Source: Duganella guangzhouensis
Lineage (GTDB): Bacteria > Pseudomonadota > Gammaproteobacteria > Burkholderiales > Burkholderiaceae_D
Assembly: GCF_009674535.1 (NCBI RefSeq)
Contig: NZ_WKJK01000022.1
Coordinates: forward strand, 38,566 to 102,565
DNA: 64,000 nucleotides
Direction: 5' to 3'
The notes under the pieces are model-generated. The model ran no database searches and was not told where the DNA came from. It worked only from the letters and a program-made list of their open reading frames with translations. Shown here piece by piece: positions 45,201 through 52,780 of this stretch (the first letter of the stretch is position 1; every line of letters begins with the position of its first letter). The translations under genes and the position numbers were made by a program.

Positions 45201-45314
45201 CGGCAGCGCCGACAGCGGCAGGAACTTGAAGCCGACTATGCCCGCCAGGACGATCGCCAGCATCAGCAGCGAAGTCGCTACCGGACGCTGAATGAATGGT
45301 GCGGATGGACTCAT
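42204..45314 (-). CDS. mdtB: RND efflux permease, MdtB-like
   Basis: A 1036-residue RND permease of usual length, with the paired N-terminal start MSPSAPFIQRPVATSLLMLA. The conserved ATGFVVDDAIVMIENIARYIE has the proton-relay Asp residues in segment 4. The gene follows mdtA and overlaps both neighbours by 4 bases. Together with the MdtC-like partner it should expel bile salts, novobiocin-type antibiotics or similar amphiphiles, by analogy with E. coli MdtABC. Actual substrates are unknown. Confidence 0.92.
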   Translation of the reverse strand: MSPSAPFIQRPVATSLLMLAIVLAGIVGFKFLPLSALPQVDFPTIQVQTLYPGGSPEVMAQTVTAPLERQFGAMAGLSRMSSTSASGVSIITLQFALGQSLDVAEQEVQAAINAGSSLLPTDLPAPPVYAKVNPADAPVLTLAITSDSMPLTEVQNIANTRLALKMSQVSGVGLVTLSGGQRPAVRIQANINALASYGLGLDTLRTAITAANANAAKGSFDGPTRAYTINANDQLVTAKDYKQLILAYKNGAPVRLTDVASVVDSAENVELGAWSGTKPAIILNVQRQPGANVIATVDAIKQRLPELQASLPAAMHLEVLSDRTTGIRASVEHVEMELVLAVVLVVLVIFAFLHSLRATIIASLSVPISLIGTCGVMYLLGYSLNNLSLMALTIATGFVVDDAIVMIENIARYIEEGETPMAAALKGAKQIGFTIISLTVSLIAVLIPLLFMGDVVGRLFREFAISLAITILISAVVSLTLVPMMSARWLKSHAEEHQSRFARRFQQFFDWVIGHYDKALTWVIRHSGLTLLVALGTLLLTVLLYVVIPKGLFPTQDTGQLQARVETSKAVSYDKMAALQQQAAKAVLEDPDVENLSSVVGVDAANNTMLHTGSMLINLKHKRTTSQQETMDRLRARVAQIPGLTLYLQPTQDLTIDAETGPTQFRVSIEGADNATVNEWATKLANQMRTKKEVRNVVSDVGASANAAYISVDRDTASRLSVTAAAIDDALYSAFGQRIVSTIFTETNQYRVILEARRDDVTTPSELGNLQLKTGSGKATPLSAVATISERPAPLQVTHVAQYPATTLGFDTAPGVSLGTAVDSIKEAAAEIHFPASATMTFLGASGAYQNSLSNQLWLILAAVICVYIVLGVLYESYIHPLTILSTLPSAGVGALLALLVSGQDLGVIGIIGIILLIGIVKKNAIMMIDFAIEAERDEGKSPRDAIHQAALLRFRPILMTTLAALFAAVPLMFGWGEGAELRRPLGLAIFGGLILSQLLTLFTTPVIYLGFDNLARRFRGKPDRKPAPQPEGGAL

Positions 45315-46633
45315 TGCTGTGCAGCGCCTTCCTTGTTGCGACGGTGGTGCTGACCGGAAGCCGCTGCGCCGGCGGCGGCGCCCTCGCCTGCGGGCTTGGC
45401 GCCAGGCAGCGTGACTTTGGCGCCTTCCTTCAGGCGGTCCGCGCCTTCGGTAATGACTTGCTCGCCCAGCTTCACGCCTTCGGTGAGCTGCACCTTGTCG
45501 GTGGTCGAAGCGCCGCGTTTGACCTGGCGCACGGTGACGGTCTTGTCTTCCTTCAGCACATAAACGAAATCGCCGTTGGTGCCATGACGCAGCGCGGTCA
45601 CCGGCACCATCACCGCATCCTTGATGGTATCCAGCTGCAAGCGCACGTTGACGAACTGGCTCGGGAACAGCGTCGATTTGGTGTTGGTGAAGCGCGCCTT
45701 GGCCTTGACCGTGCCGGTGGTCGTATCGATCTGGTTATCCAGCGCGTAGAAGCCGCCGTTGTCCAGCGTATTGGTGCGGGTGCGGTCCAGCGCCAGCGCC
45801 GGCAGCGCCGCGCCCTGGTTCACGCGCTGCACCACCGACGGCACGTTATCCTGCGGGATGGCGAATTCAACGTCGATCGGCGACAGCTGGGTGATGGTGG
45901 CGATGCCGGTGGTGTCGCTGGAGCTGACCAGGTTACCGATGTCCACACCGCGCAAGCCCACCCGGCCGGAGATCGGCGCCACCACTTTGGTGTAGCCCAG
46001 ATTCAGTTTGGCCGTGCCTTCGGCCGCCTTGTCGGTCAAGACCGTGCCTTCCAGCTGCTTAACGGTGGCGGCCTGGGTATCCACGTCCTGGCGCGCGATC
46101 GAGTCCTGGCTCAACAGAGTGCGGTAGCGATTCAGCAGCAGCTTGGCGTTTTCCAGCTGCGCTTCATCTTTCTGACGGGTGCCGGTGGCCTGCATCAGTG
46201 CCATTTCAAACTGGCGCGGATCGATCTGCGCCAGCACCTGGCCGGCCTTGACCATCTGGCCTTCCTTGAACAACACGCTTTGCAGGATGCCGGTCACCTG
46301 CGGCCGCACCGTGCTGGTGGCCGCCGCCGTCACCGTGCCCAGCGCCTCCAGCGTAACCGGAATATCCGCCTTCTCCGCCGTCGCCACGCCGACCGTGGTG
46401 GCCGGCATGCGGCGCCCGCCGCCACCGCCAGGGCCGCCCGGACCACCAGGACCGCCGGGGCCAGGACCACCCGCACCCTGCGCGCCGGCGTTAGCGCTCG
46501 ACGGCTGGTGCGTCAGGTACCACGCCAGGCCGCCAAGACCGGCCATGGCGGCGACAGCGATCACGCTGCCGAGTAGCTTGCGGCTGCGCTTAGGTGGGTT
46601 GGCATTCAAAGTCGGCTTGGCTTGCGAATCCAT
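45311..46633 (-). CDS. mdtA: RND periplasmic adaptor, MdtA-like
   Basis: A 440-residue membrane-fusion protein. One N-terminal anchor (residues 20-40) is followed by an unusually Gly/Pro-rich linker (about residues 48-72, GPGGPGGPGGPGGGGG type). The lipoyl/barrel-sandwich part comes next (VTAAATSTVRPQVTGILQSV, VKAGQVLAQIDPRQFE). A coiled-coil hairpin follows, and the beta-barrel and membrane-proximal domains end near residue 400. It bridges the permeases and the channel across the periplasm. It is the first gene of the mdtA-mdtB-mdtC-channel operon and diverges from the CpxP-like gene. Confidence 0.92.
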   Translation of the reverse strand: MDSQAKPTLNANPPKRSRKLLGSVIAVAAMAGLGGLAWYLTHQPSSANAGAQGAGGPGPGGPGGPGGPGGGGGRRMPATTVGVATAEKADIPVTLEALGTVTAAATSTVRPQVTGILQSVLFKEGQMVKAGQVLAQIDPRQFEMALMQATGTRQKDEAQLENAKLLLNRYRTLLSQDSIARQDVDTQAATVKQLEGTVLTDKAAEGTAKLNLGYTKVVAPISGRVGLRGVDIGNLVSSSDTTGIATITQLSPIDVEFAIPQDNVPSVVQRVNQGAALPALALDRTRTNTLDNGGFYALDNQIDTTTGTVKAKARFTNTKSTLFPSQFVNVRLQLDTIKDAVMVPVTALRHGTNGDFVYVLKEDKTVTVRQVKRGASTTDKVQLTEGVKLGEQVITEGADRLKEGAKVTLPGAKPAGEGAAAGAAASGQHHRRNKEGAAQQ

Positions 46634-46793
46634 CGTTATCCTTTTTGTTCAGGCGTGCGTGCCCACGGCAAACGCGCCTAGGGTCAATAGCGTGGGACTC
46701 TAGCACAAGGTTCATACGCTGTCTCCCAGTCGAGTACCGACGATACAATCTCGCTACAAATCAAGGACTTTGGAGCGATATCGTTCATCTACC

Positions 46794-46808
46794 TTTACAT
46801 ATCTTTAC
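46794..46808 (-). promoter_or_regulatory. CpxR box
   Basis: Reading the minus strand, GTAAAGATATGTAAA is a perfect GTAAA-N5-GTAAA, the CpxR recognition sequence known from enterobacteria. It lies 70 bases before the CpxP-like ATG (46879) and 160 bases before the mdtA ATG (46633). Either or both may be controlled by the CpxR-like protein encoded at 47343-48071. Confidence 0.75.
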
Positions 46809-46878
46809 CGGGCCGAAATCGCCCCTACACGTGCCTCGCGCATACTGGCTTCACTGTCAACTTGCCAAGGAAGACGAC

Positions 46879-47325
46879 ATGAGCATTGTTAACCGCCAGA
46901 CCATCGCCGCGTTCCTGCTAGGCGGTGCGCTGGCTGCTGGCGCCGGCGCTTGGGCGGTGGACCGCCACCACCGTCACGGCGAGCACGCACCGCTGGCGCG
47001 CCTGTACGCCGAGGTGCAAGCCAGCGACGCCCAGAAAGCCAAAATCGACCCGCTGGTGCAGGCCGCGCTGAAAGATCTGAAGCCGCTGCACGAGCAGTTA
47101 AACCAGCTGCATAAACAGCTGCTGCAACAGGCCAGCGCGCCCAGCATCGACCGCGCCGCGCTGGAAACCACGCGCCAGCAAGGACTGGCGCTGGCCGACC
47201 AGGCATCCAAACGTATCATCCAGGTAGTGGCCGACGTAGGGGATGCCCTTACGCCGGACCAGCGCAAGAAGCTGGCCGACCGGCTGGAACACATGCGCGG
47301 CTTCGGCCCGCACCGGGAAATGTAA
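46879..47325 (+). CDS. CpxP/Spy-family periplasmic protein
   Basis: A 148-residue protein with a signal sequence or anchor (residues 1-26) and an all-helical mature part. That part carries the LTPDQRKKL motif (LTxxQ box) typical of the CpxP/Spy/RcnB group. A His/Arg-rich patch (DRHHRHGEHA) follows the signal. CpxP holds the sensor kinase CpxA in check, and Spy is a periplasmic chaperone. The ATG at 46879 has an AAGGA ribosome site; an upstream open frame is not protein-like. It is followed 17 bases later by the response-regulator gene and preceded by the CpxR box. Confidence 0.85.
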   Translation: MSIVNRQTIAAFLLGGALAAGAGAWAVDRHHRHGEHAPLARLYAEVQASDAQKAKIDPLVQAALKDLKPLHEQLNQLHKQLLQQASAPSIDRAALETTRQQGLALADQASKRIIQVVADVGDALTPDQRKKLADRLEHMRGFGPHREM

Positions 47326-47342
47326 AGCCGCTGTAGCGTAAA

Positions 47343-48071
47343 ATGAACTGCATGAACCCTGTAGACCGCATACTTTTAGTAGAAGACGACCCGCGCCTGG
47401 CCGAGATGCTCACCGAGTACCTGGGCCAGTCCGGCTTCCGCGTAACCCACGCCGCCACCGGCCGCGCAGCGCTCGATCACATCGCCGGTGGCGACATCGA
47501 CGCCGTGATCCTGGACCTGATGCTGCCCGATATGGATGGCCTGGACGTCTGCCGCCATCTGCGCGCCGGCTCCGACATTCCGGTGCTGATGCTGACCGCG
47601 CGTGGCGACGCCATCGACCGCATCGTCGGCCTGGAAATCGGCGCCGACGACTACCTGCCCAAGCCATTCGAGCCGCGCGAGCTGCTGGCGCGCCTGCGCG
47701 CCATCCTGCGCCGCCGGGTCGATCCGCGCCATCTCGACGCGCCGTCGGCCAAAGGAAGCGACGACTACCTGCGTTTCGGCCGGCTGGAGATCGATCCGGC
47801 CGCCCACGCCGCCCGCCTGGACGGCGTGCCGTGCGAGCTGACCGCCTACCAGTTCGACCTGCTGCTGGTGCTGGCGCGCCACGCCGGCCGCGTGCTGTCG
47901 CGCGACGCGCTGATGGACCTGCTGAAAGGCGAGCCGCTGGAAGCCTTCGACCGTTCGATCGACGTCCACATGTCGCGCATCCGCGCCACCGTTGAGGATG
48001 ACCCGAAAAAGCCACGCCGCATCATCACCGTGCGCGGCGCCGGCTATCTGTTCGCCAAGGTGCAGGATTGA
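47343..48071 (+). CDS. cpxR: OmpR-family response regulator, CpxR-like
   Basis: A 242-residue regulator. The receiver (residues 8-125) has the acidic pair LLVEDDPRLAE, phospho-Asp in AVILDLMLPDMDG and Lys in DYLPKPFEP. The winged-helix domain (residues 140-240) has LTAYQFDLLLVLARHAGRVL and RSIDVHMSRIRATVEDD. It could also be called RstA- or BaeR-like by similarity alone. The adjacent CpxP-like gene and the perfect CpxR box support CpxR. The start may be the ATG at 47343 or 47352. It ends in TGATG with the kinase start. Confidence 0.85.
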   Translation: MNCMNPVDRILLVEDDPRLAEMLTEYLGQSGFRVTHAATGRAALDHIAGGDIDAVILDLMLPDMDGLDVCRHLRAGSDIPVLMLTARGDAIDRIVGLEIGADDYLPKPFEPRELLARLRAILRRRVDPRHLDAPSAKGSDDYLRFGRLEIDPAAHAARLDGVPCELTAYQFDLLLVLARHAGRVLSRDALMDLLKGEPLEAFDRSIDVHMSRIRATVEDDPKKPRRIITVRGAGYLFAKVQD

Positions 48072-49327
48072 TGCGCAGATTTAGCATGGGGCTACCACGC
48101 CTTTATTTCCGTTTTTATGTCACGCTGCTGCTGATCCTGGCGCTGTTCTCGATGGCGGTGATGATGATCTGGAACCGTACCGGCAGCCCGCTGGAGCGCT
48201 CCAACGTGATTCTGTCGCAAGTGATGCAGAACGCGCTGGCGCCGCTGGACGCGCCGCCCGAAGTACAGCAGGCCGCGCTGGAACGCGTGGCCCAGGGTCT
48301 GAACGCCAACATGACGCTATACACCCGCGACTGGCGGACGCTGGCCGTGGTCGGGGTGCAGATCCCGGCCCGTCACTGGCGCCGCCAGGGCGTGACCGGG
48401 CCGCCGCCGGAATCCTTCGTGCGTCTGCCCGATGGCCGCAAACTGCTGTCCAGCGAACCGCTGGGCTTTGTGCGGCCCAAGGCCATGCTGCACAACGCGC
48501 TGATACTGCTGGCGATCGGCCTGGGCGTGGCGGCGTTCCCGCTGGTGCGGCATCTGACCAAGCGGCTGGAGCGCTTGCAGCAAGGCGTGGAATCGCTGGG
48601 CGCCGGCGACCTGACCGCGCGCGTGCCGGTGGAAGGCAAGGATGAAGTGGCGCGCCTGGCGCAAAGCTTCAATCGCGCGGTCGATCAGATCGAGCAACTG
48701 GTCGGTGCCCACAAAACGCTGCTGGCCAACGCCTCGCATGAATTGCGCACGCCGCTGGCGCGCATCCGGCTGGCGCTGGAGCTGATCAAGGACGGTATCG
48801 ACGCCAAGCGCCGCGCCGGCCTGGAACAGGACATCGCCGAGCTGAATCACCTGCTGGACGAAATTCTGCTGGCCAGCCGCCTTGGCGCCATCCCCGAAAA
48901 CACCGACGTCGAGGAGCTGGACCTGCTGGCCCTGGCCGCCGAGGAATGCGCGCATTACGATGAGGTGGAACTGGACGGTGAATCGGCACTCATGATGGGC
49001 GACCCGCGCCTGCTGCGCCGGCTGCTGCGCAATCTGCTGGAGAACGCGCACCGCCACGGCGTGCCGCCGGCCAGCGTGGAAATCCGCTGTGCCCAAGGCA
49101 TCGCGACTTTGCGCGTGTGGGATAAGGGGCCGGGCGTGCCGGACCCGGAATTCGAGCGCGTGTTCGAGCCCTTCTTCCGTCCACGCGGCACGCTGGATAA
49201 CAATGGCGCCGGACTGGGGCTGGCACTGGTGCGCCAGATCGCCCGCCGCCACGGCGGCGAAGCGCGCTGCGCCCTGATGAGGAATGGACGCAGCTGCTTC
49301 GAAGTGACGCTGCCGCTAAAATCCTGA
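48071..49327 (+). CDS. cpxA: Sensor histidine kinase, CpxA-like
   Basis: A 418-residue membrane kinase. The first helix is at residues 12-35 (FYVTLLLILALFSMAVMMIW), a periplasmic domain of about 110 residues follows, and the second helix is at 138-158. HAMP runs to about 215. The H-box is ANASHELRTPLARIRLALEL, then the N-box LRNLLENAHRHG and the G2 box NNGAGLGLALVRQIA. The ATG at 48071 overlaps the regulator stop, so the pair is coupled. The periplasmic domain would sense envelope stress together with the CpxP-like protein. A BIME-like element follows the stop. Confidence 0.88.
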   Translation: MRRFSMGLPRLYFRFYVTLLLILALFSMAVMMIWNRTGSPLERSNVILSQVMQNALAPLDAPPEVQQAALERVAQGLNANMTLYTRDWRTLAVVGVQIPARHWRRQGVTGPPPESFVRLPDGRKLLSSEPLGFVRPKAMLHNALILLAIGLGVAAFPLVRHLTKRLERLQQGVESLGAGDLTARVPVEGKDEVARLAQSFNRAVDQIEQLVGAHKTLLANASHELRTPLARIRLALELIKDGIDAKRRAGLEQDIAELNHLLDEILLASRLGAIPENTDVEELDLLALAAEECAHYDEVELDGESALMMGDPRLLRRLLRNLLENAHRHGVPPASVEIRCAQGIATLRVWDKGPGVPDPEFERVFEPFFRPRGTLDNNGAGLGLALVRQIARRHGGEARCALMRNGRSCFEVTLPLKS

Positions 49328-49411
49328 CGTCACTCCGGCCCTGACGTCACTCCGGCGAAAGCCGGAGTCCATGCAACGCTTGCTCAGCATGGGTCCCGGC
49401 TTTCGCCGGGA
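49324..49411. repeat. BIME/REP-like repeat element between convergent genes
   Basis: A 15-base direct repeat CTGACGTCACTCCGG occurs at 49324-49338 and 49341-49355. Two hairpins follow: TCCGGC-GAAA-GCCGGA (49351-49366) and TCCCGGC-TTTC-GCCGGGA (49394-49411). They are inverted copies of each other. Together with CCATGC/GCATGG in between they form a long imperfect inverted repeat. This is the usual look of dispersed REP/BIME elements. It sits between the tails of cpxA and sppA and may also end transcription in both directions. Confidence 0.8.
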
Positions 49412-49417
49412 CGACGG

Positions 49418-51292
49418 TCATGGCGATTCGCACAGACAGTGGGTGATCGCCGTGAACGGCTTGTGCGCGCTGGTGATATCGGCCAGCCAGCCAAAGTCGT
49501 TGGCAATGCCGGTGGCCGCGCTTGGCGGCAGGCCGGTGCTGGCCGCAGCGCTCAGTTTCAGCTGCGCCGCCACCTGCTTCACCAGCGCCTGCGCGGCACC
49601 ACCACCCAGCATCTCGACAAAGCGATCGAACTTGCTGACATCACGCTCCACATACACCACCCGATAATCGGCCGGCAGCTTGGCGCGTACCGCCGCCGAT
49701 TTCAGCGCATCGCCATAGCTGCCCAGACGATCGACCAAGCCACGGTCCTTGGCTTGCGCGCCAGTCCACACCCGGCCCTGCGCCACCGCGTCGATTTTCT
49801 CCGGCGTGGTCTTGCGCGCCTGCGCCGCCTTGCCGGTGAACTCGGCGTAGATATGATTGATGCTGCCCTGGATTACCTGGCCAAAGCGCGGGTCCAGTGG
49901 GCGCAGCGGATTGCCGGCGTCGCCCAGCCAGGTGGTCGGCTGGCCGGCGGTGTGGATACCCAGCTTGTCGATCACCTTGTCGGCGGTCGGCAGAATCGCA
50001 AACACGCCGATCGAACCGGTGATGGTGTTCGGCTCCGCGATCACCTCATCCGACGACATCGAAATCCAGTAGCCGCCGGAAGCCGCCACATTCCCCATCG
50101 AGACCACCACCGGCTTGCCGGCCGCGCGCGTCAGCTCCAGCTCACGACGGATCAGTTCCGACGCAAACGCGCTGCCGCCAGGCGAATCGATGCGCAGCAC
50201 CACCGCCTTGATGCTATCGTCCTCGCGCGCCATGCGGATCAGCTTCGAGGTCGAATCGCCACCGATCGAACCCGGACCGGCGGTGCCGTCGCTGATTTCG
50301 CCCTGCGCCACGATCACGCCAACCGCGTCGCCGGTCAGCTTGTGCGGCACGCGCGGCAGATAATCATCGTACGCGATCTGGCGGAAGCTCTTGCCTTCGC
50401 TATCCAGCGTACCGCGCTTGATCAGCATCGCGCGCAGTTCATCCTTGGTTTTCAGGCCGTCCACCAGCTTGGTCGACAGCGACAGTTTGGCCAGATCGCC
50501 ATTCACCGCCGCCACCTGGGTCGGCAGATCATTGATGTTCTTCATGATCTGACCTTCCGGCAGCTTGCGGGCTTTTTCCACGTTGCTGGTGTACGAAGCC
50601 CACAGCGCGTTATACAGATACGACTCGGCCTCCTGCGCCGCCGGCGACGGACCGTTGGCGATGTAAGGCTCGGCGAAGCTCTTGTAGGTGCCGACCCGCA
50701 GCAGGTTGACCGTCACGCCCAGCTTGTCCAGCGCGTCGCGGTAGTAATTGCGGTAGCGGCCAAAGCCCTCCAGCATCACCATGCCCATCGGATGCAGATA
50801 CACCTCGTTGGCGTGCGCCGCCAGCAGATACTGACGCTGGTCGTAGCTGGAACCCCAGGCCACCACCGGCTTGCCGGCGGCCTTGAAGCGATCGATGGCG
50901 CTGGCCACTTCACGCAGCGACGCCTGGCCGGCGCCTTGCAATTCGTCGGTCAGCAGCACTGCGCCGCCAATGTCCGGGTCTTTGGCGGCGTGGTCCAGCA
51001 CCGCCAGCACGTCGCGCAGCTGGATCATCTTGTGCACTTCGGCGCCGCGCGCGTTGGCCAGCAACGCGTCGGTGGCGTTGACGCTGGACTGCTCGACCAA
51101 CTGCCCTTTCAGCTCCAGCACCAGCGTGGTCTTGGGCTGCAGCGGCTTGGCGCCACCGCCGAAGATCGCATACAGCAGGATCAGCACCAGCGCCAGAAAG
51201 ATCAGATTCAGAACCGTCCGGCGGCTGGCGTCCAGCGCTCGCCAGAAAAACACGAAACCGTGACGGATATAACTCAAGGGTGATTGGCTCAT
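49418..51292 (-). CDS. sppA: Signal peptide peptidase SppA, 67-kDa type
   Basis: A 624-residue membrane-anchored S49 protease with one N-terminal helix (about residues 25-42) and two tandem S49 domains. This is the full-length form, unlike the short single-domain form. The nucleophile Ser is in MGNVAASGGYWISM, and the region around RIDSPGGSAFASELIRRE is conserved. It degrades cleaved signal peptides in the inner membrane. I chose the ATG at 51292, which has GGAG about 7 bases upstream, over an ATG 15 bases earlier. It is convergent with cpxA across the repeat element. Confidence 0.93.
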   Translation of the reverse strand: MSQSPLSYIRHGFVFFWRALDASRRTVLNLIFLALVLILLYAIFGGGAKPLQPKTTLVLELKGQLVEQSSVNATDALLANARGAEVHKMIQLRDVLAVLDHAAKDPDIGGAVLLTDELQGAGQASLREVASAIDRFKAAGKPVVAWGSSYDQRQYLLAAHANEVYLHPMGMVMLEGFGRYRNYYRDALDKLGVTVNLLRVGTYKSFAEPYIANGPSPAAQEAESYLYNALWASYTSNVEKARKLPEGQIMKNINDLPTQVAAVNGDLAKLSLSTKLVDGLKTKDELRAMLIKRGTLDSEGKSFRQIAYDDYLPRVPHKLTGDAVGVIVAQGEISDGTAGPGSIGGDSTSKLIRMAREDDSIKAVVLRIDSPGGSAFASELIRRELELTRAAGKPVVVSMGNVAASGGYWISMSSDEVIAEPNTITGSIGVFAILPTADKVIDKLGIHTAGQPTTWLGDAGNPLRPLDPRFGQVIQGSINHIYAEFTGKAAQARKTTPEKIDAVAQGRVWTGAQAKDRGLVDRLGSYGDALKSAAVRAKLPADYRVVYVERDVSKFDRFVEMLGGGAAQALVKQVAAQLKLSAAASTGLPPSAATGIANDFGWLADITSAHKPFTAITHCLCESP

Positions 51293-51332
51293 CAACACTC
51301 CGTTCATTAAGGATTTTGCAATGATGATACTG

Positions 51333-52775
51333 CTAACACTGTTTTTTTGAAATCAGTAACAGGCCGGCAAACACCAGCGCGCCGTTCAGGATCAGCAGCT
51401 CCAGGCCGATACGGTAGCTACCAAATAGCGATTGCTGATTAAAATCAACAACATAGCACAGCACCGGGCCGGCCAGCGCCACCCACGGCACCCAGCGGTC
51501 GCGCAGTGAACGGCGGGTCAGGATACCGAAGGCGAACAAGCCCAGCAATGGCCCATAGGTATAACCCGTCAACTTCAGCACCAGCCCGACCATGCTGGGG
51601 TTGTCCAGCCATTTGAACATCAGCACCAGCGCCAGGAAGATCGCGCAGAAGCCGAGGTGCACCCGATGGCGCAACCGCTTTTGCGTCGCCTCGTCCATGC
51701 CGCGCCGCTGCACGCCGAGGATGTCGATGCTGAAGCTGGCGGTCAGCGCGGTCATGGCGCCATCGGCGCTGGGGAACAAGGCCGACACCAGGCCAATGAA
51801 GAAAATCAGCTGCAGCGCGGCCGGCATGTGCTGCATCACCACCGCCGGGAAGATCTTGTCGCCGGTCGCCGTAATGCCGACCGTGGGGGCGTACAGGTAC
51901 AGCAGCCCGCCAAGGTACATGAACAGCACCAGTACAGCGGTCAGTACAGCGGTGGTCAGCAGCATATTCTTTTGAGCGTCGCGCAGCGTACGCACCGAGA
52001 TATTCTTCTGCATGGTCTCCTGGTCCATGCCGGTCATGGCCAGCACGATGAAGAAGCCGGCGGCCAGTTGCTTCCAGAAGTTGGCCGGACTGTCGATGGA
52101 GGTCGTCACTACCCGCGTCAGGCCGTGTGTCTGCAGTTGGGCGATGCTGTCCAGCGGGCTGACATTCAAGGCGTGCAGCAGCCAGCCGGCGCAGATCACC
52201 AGACCGAGCACCATGCCGGTGGTTTGCAGCGTGTCGGTCCAGACGATGGTTTTGACGCCGCCCTCGTAGGTGTATAGCAGGATCATGGCGAGAATCACGC
52301 TGGTGGTCAGCCAGAACGGCACGCCCATGCTATCGAGGATGGTGATCTGCAGGATATTCACCACCAGGTACAGCCGCCCCGAGGCGCTCATCAGGCGCGA
52401 GATGATGAAAAAGGCGGCCCCGCTCTGATAGGAGCGCGGGCCGAGGCGCTGTTCCAGATAGGTGTAGATGGAGGTCAGCTTGAGGCGGTAGTACAGCGGC
52501 AGCAGGATGAAGGTGACGGCGATATAGCCCAGCACATAGCCGAAGATCACCTGCAGATAGCCGAAGCCGTCGCGCCCCACCGCGCCGGGCACGCTGACGA
52601 AGGTGACGCCACTCAGCGTGGTGCCGACCATGCCGAAGGCGACCAGCATCCAGTTGCTGCTCTTGTTACCGATGTAGAAGCTGTCGTTGTTGGCGTTGCG
52701 CGAGGTGCGCCAGGCCACCAGCAGCAACAGCGCGAAATAAGCGAAGATCAGGCTAAAAAGGGAGACTGCGGACAT
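51333..52775 (-). CDS. Sodium:solute symporter (SSS family)
   Basis: A 480-residue transporter with about 13 hydrophobic segments. The N-terminal YIGNKSSNWMLVAFGMVGTT and GAVGRDGFGYLQVIFGYVLGY fit the SSS family (the PutP/SglT fold). The frame is open 145 codons further upstream, but the true start is the ATG at 52775, since the rest overlaps the Rieske gene. It begins 5 bases after that gene's stop, so both share a message and the transported compound may be the substrate of the oxygenase. The specific solute is unknown. Confidence 0.88.
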   Translation of the reverse strand: MSAVSLFSLIFAYFALLLLVAWRTSRNANNDSFYIGNKSSNWMLVAFGMVGTTLSGVTFVSVPGAVGRDGFGYLQVIFGYVLGYIAVTFILLPLYYRLKLTSIYTYLEQRLGPRSYQSGAAFFIISRLMSASGRLYLVVNILQITILDSMGVPFWLTTSVILAMILLYTYEGGVKTIVWTDTLQTTGMVLGLVICAGWLLHALNVSPLDSIAQLQTHGLTRVVTTSIDSPANFWKQLAAGFFIVLAMTGMDQETMQKNISVRTLRDAQKNMLLTTAVLTAVLVLFMYLGGLLYLYAPTVGITATGDKIFPAVVMQHMPAALQLIFFIGLVSALFPSADGAMTALTASFSIDILGVQRRGMDEATQKRLRHRVHLGFCAIFLALVLMFKWLDNPSMVGLVLKLTGYTYGPLLGLFAFGILTRRSLRDRWVPWVALAGPVLCYVVDFNQQSLFGSYRIGLELLILNGALVFAGLLLISKKQC

Positions 52776-52780
52776 AAGGC

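Noticed and set aside
42189..45353. A very long open frame (about 1054 codons) on the + strand opposite the MdtB-like gene; similar ones occur at 38905-41772, 30873-33134, 49439-51283 and 57844-60279.
   Set aside because: They are shadows of the true genes in GC-rich sequence. The products are rich in Arg, His, Gln and Gly, show no domain, and lie exactly antisense to genes with clear motifs.
49324..49411. Possible CRISPR-like repeat unit.
   Set aside because: There are only two direct copies, offset by 17 bases, with no spacers and no cas gene; the hairpins fit a BIME/REP element.
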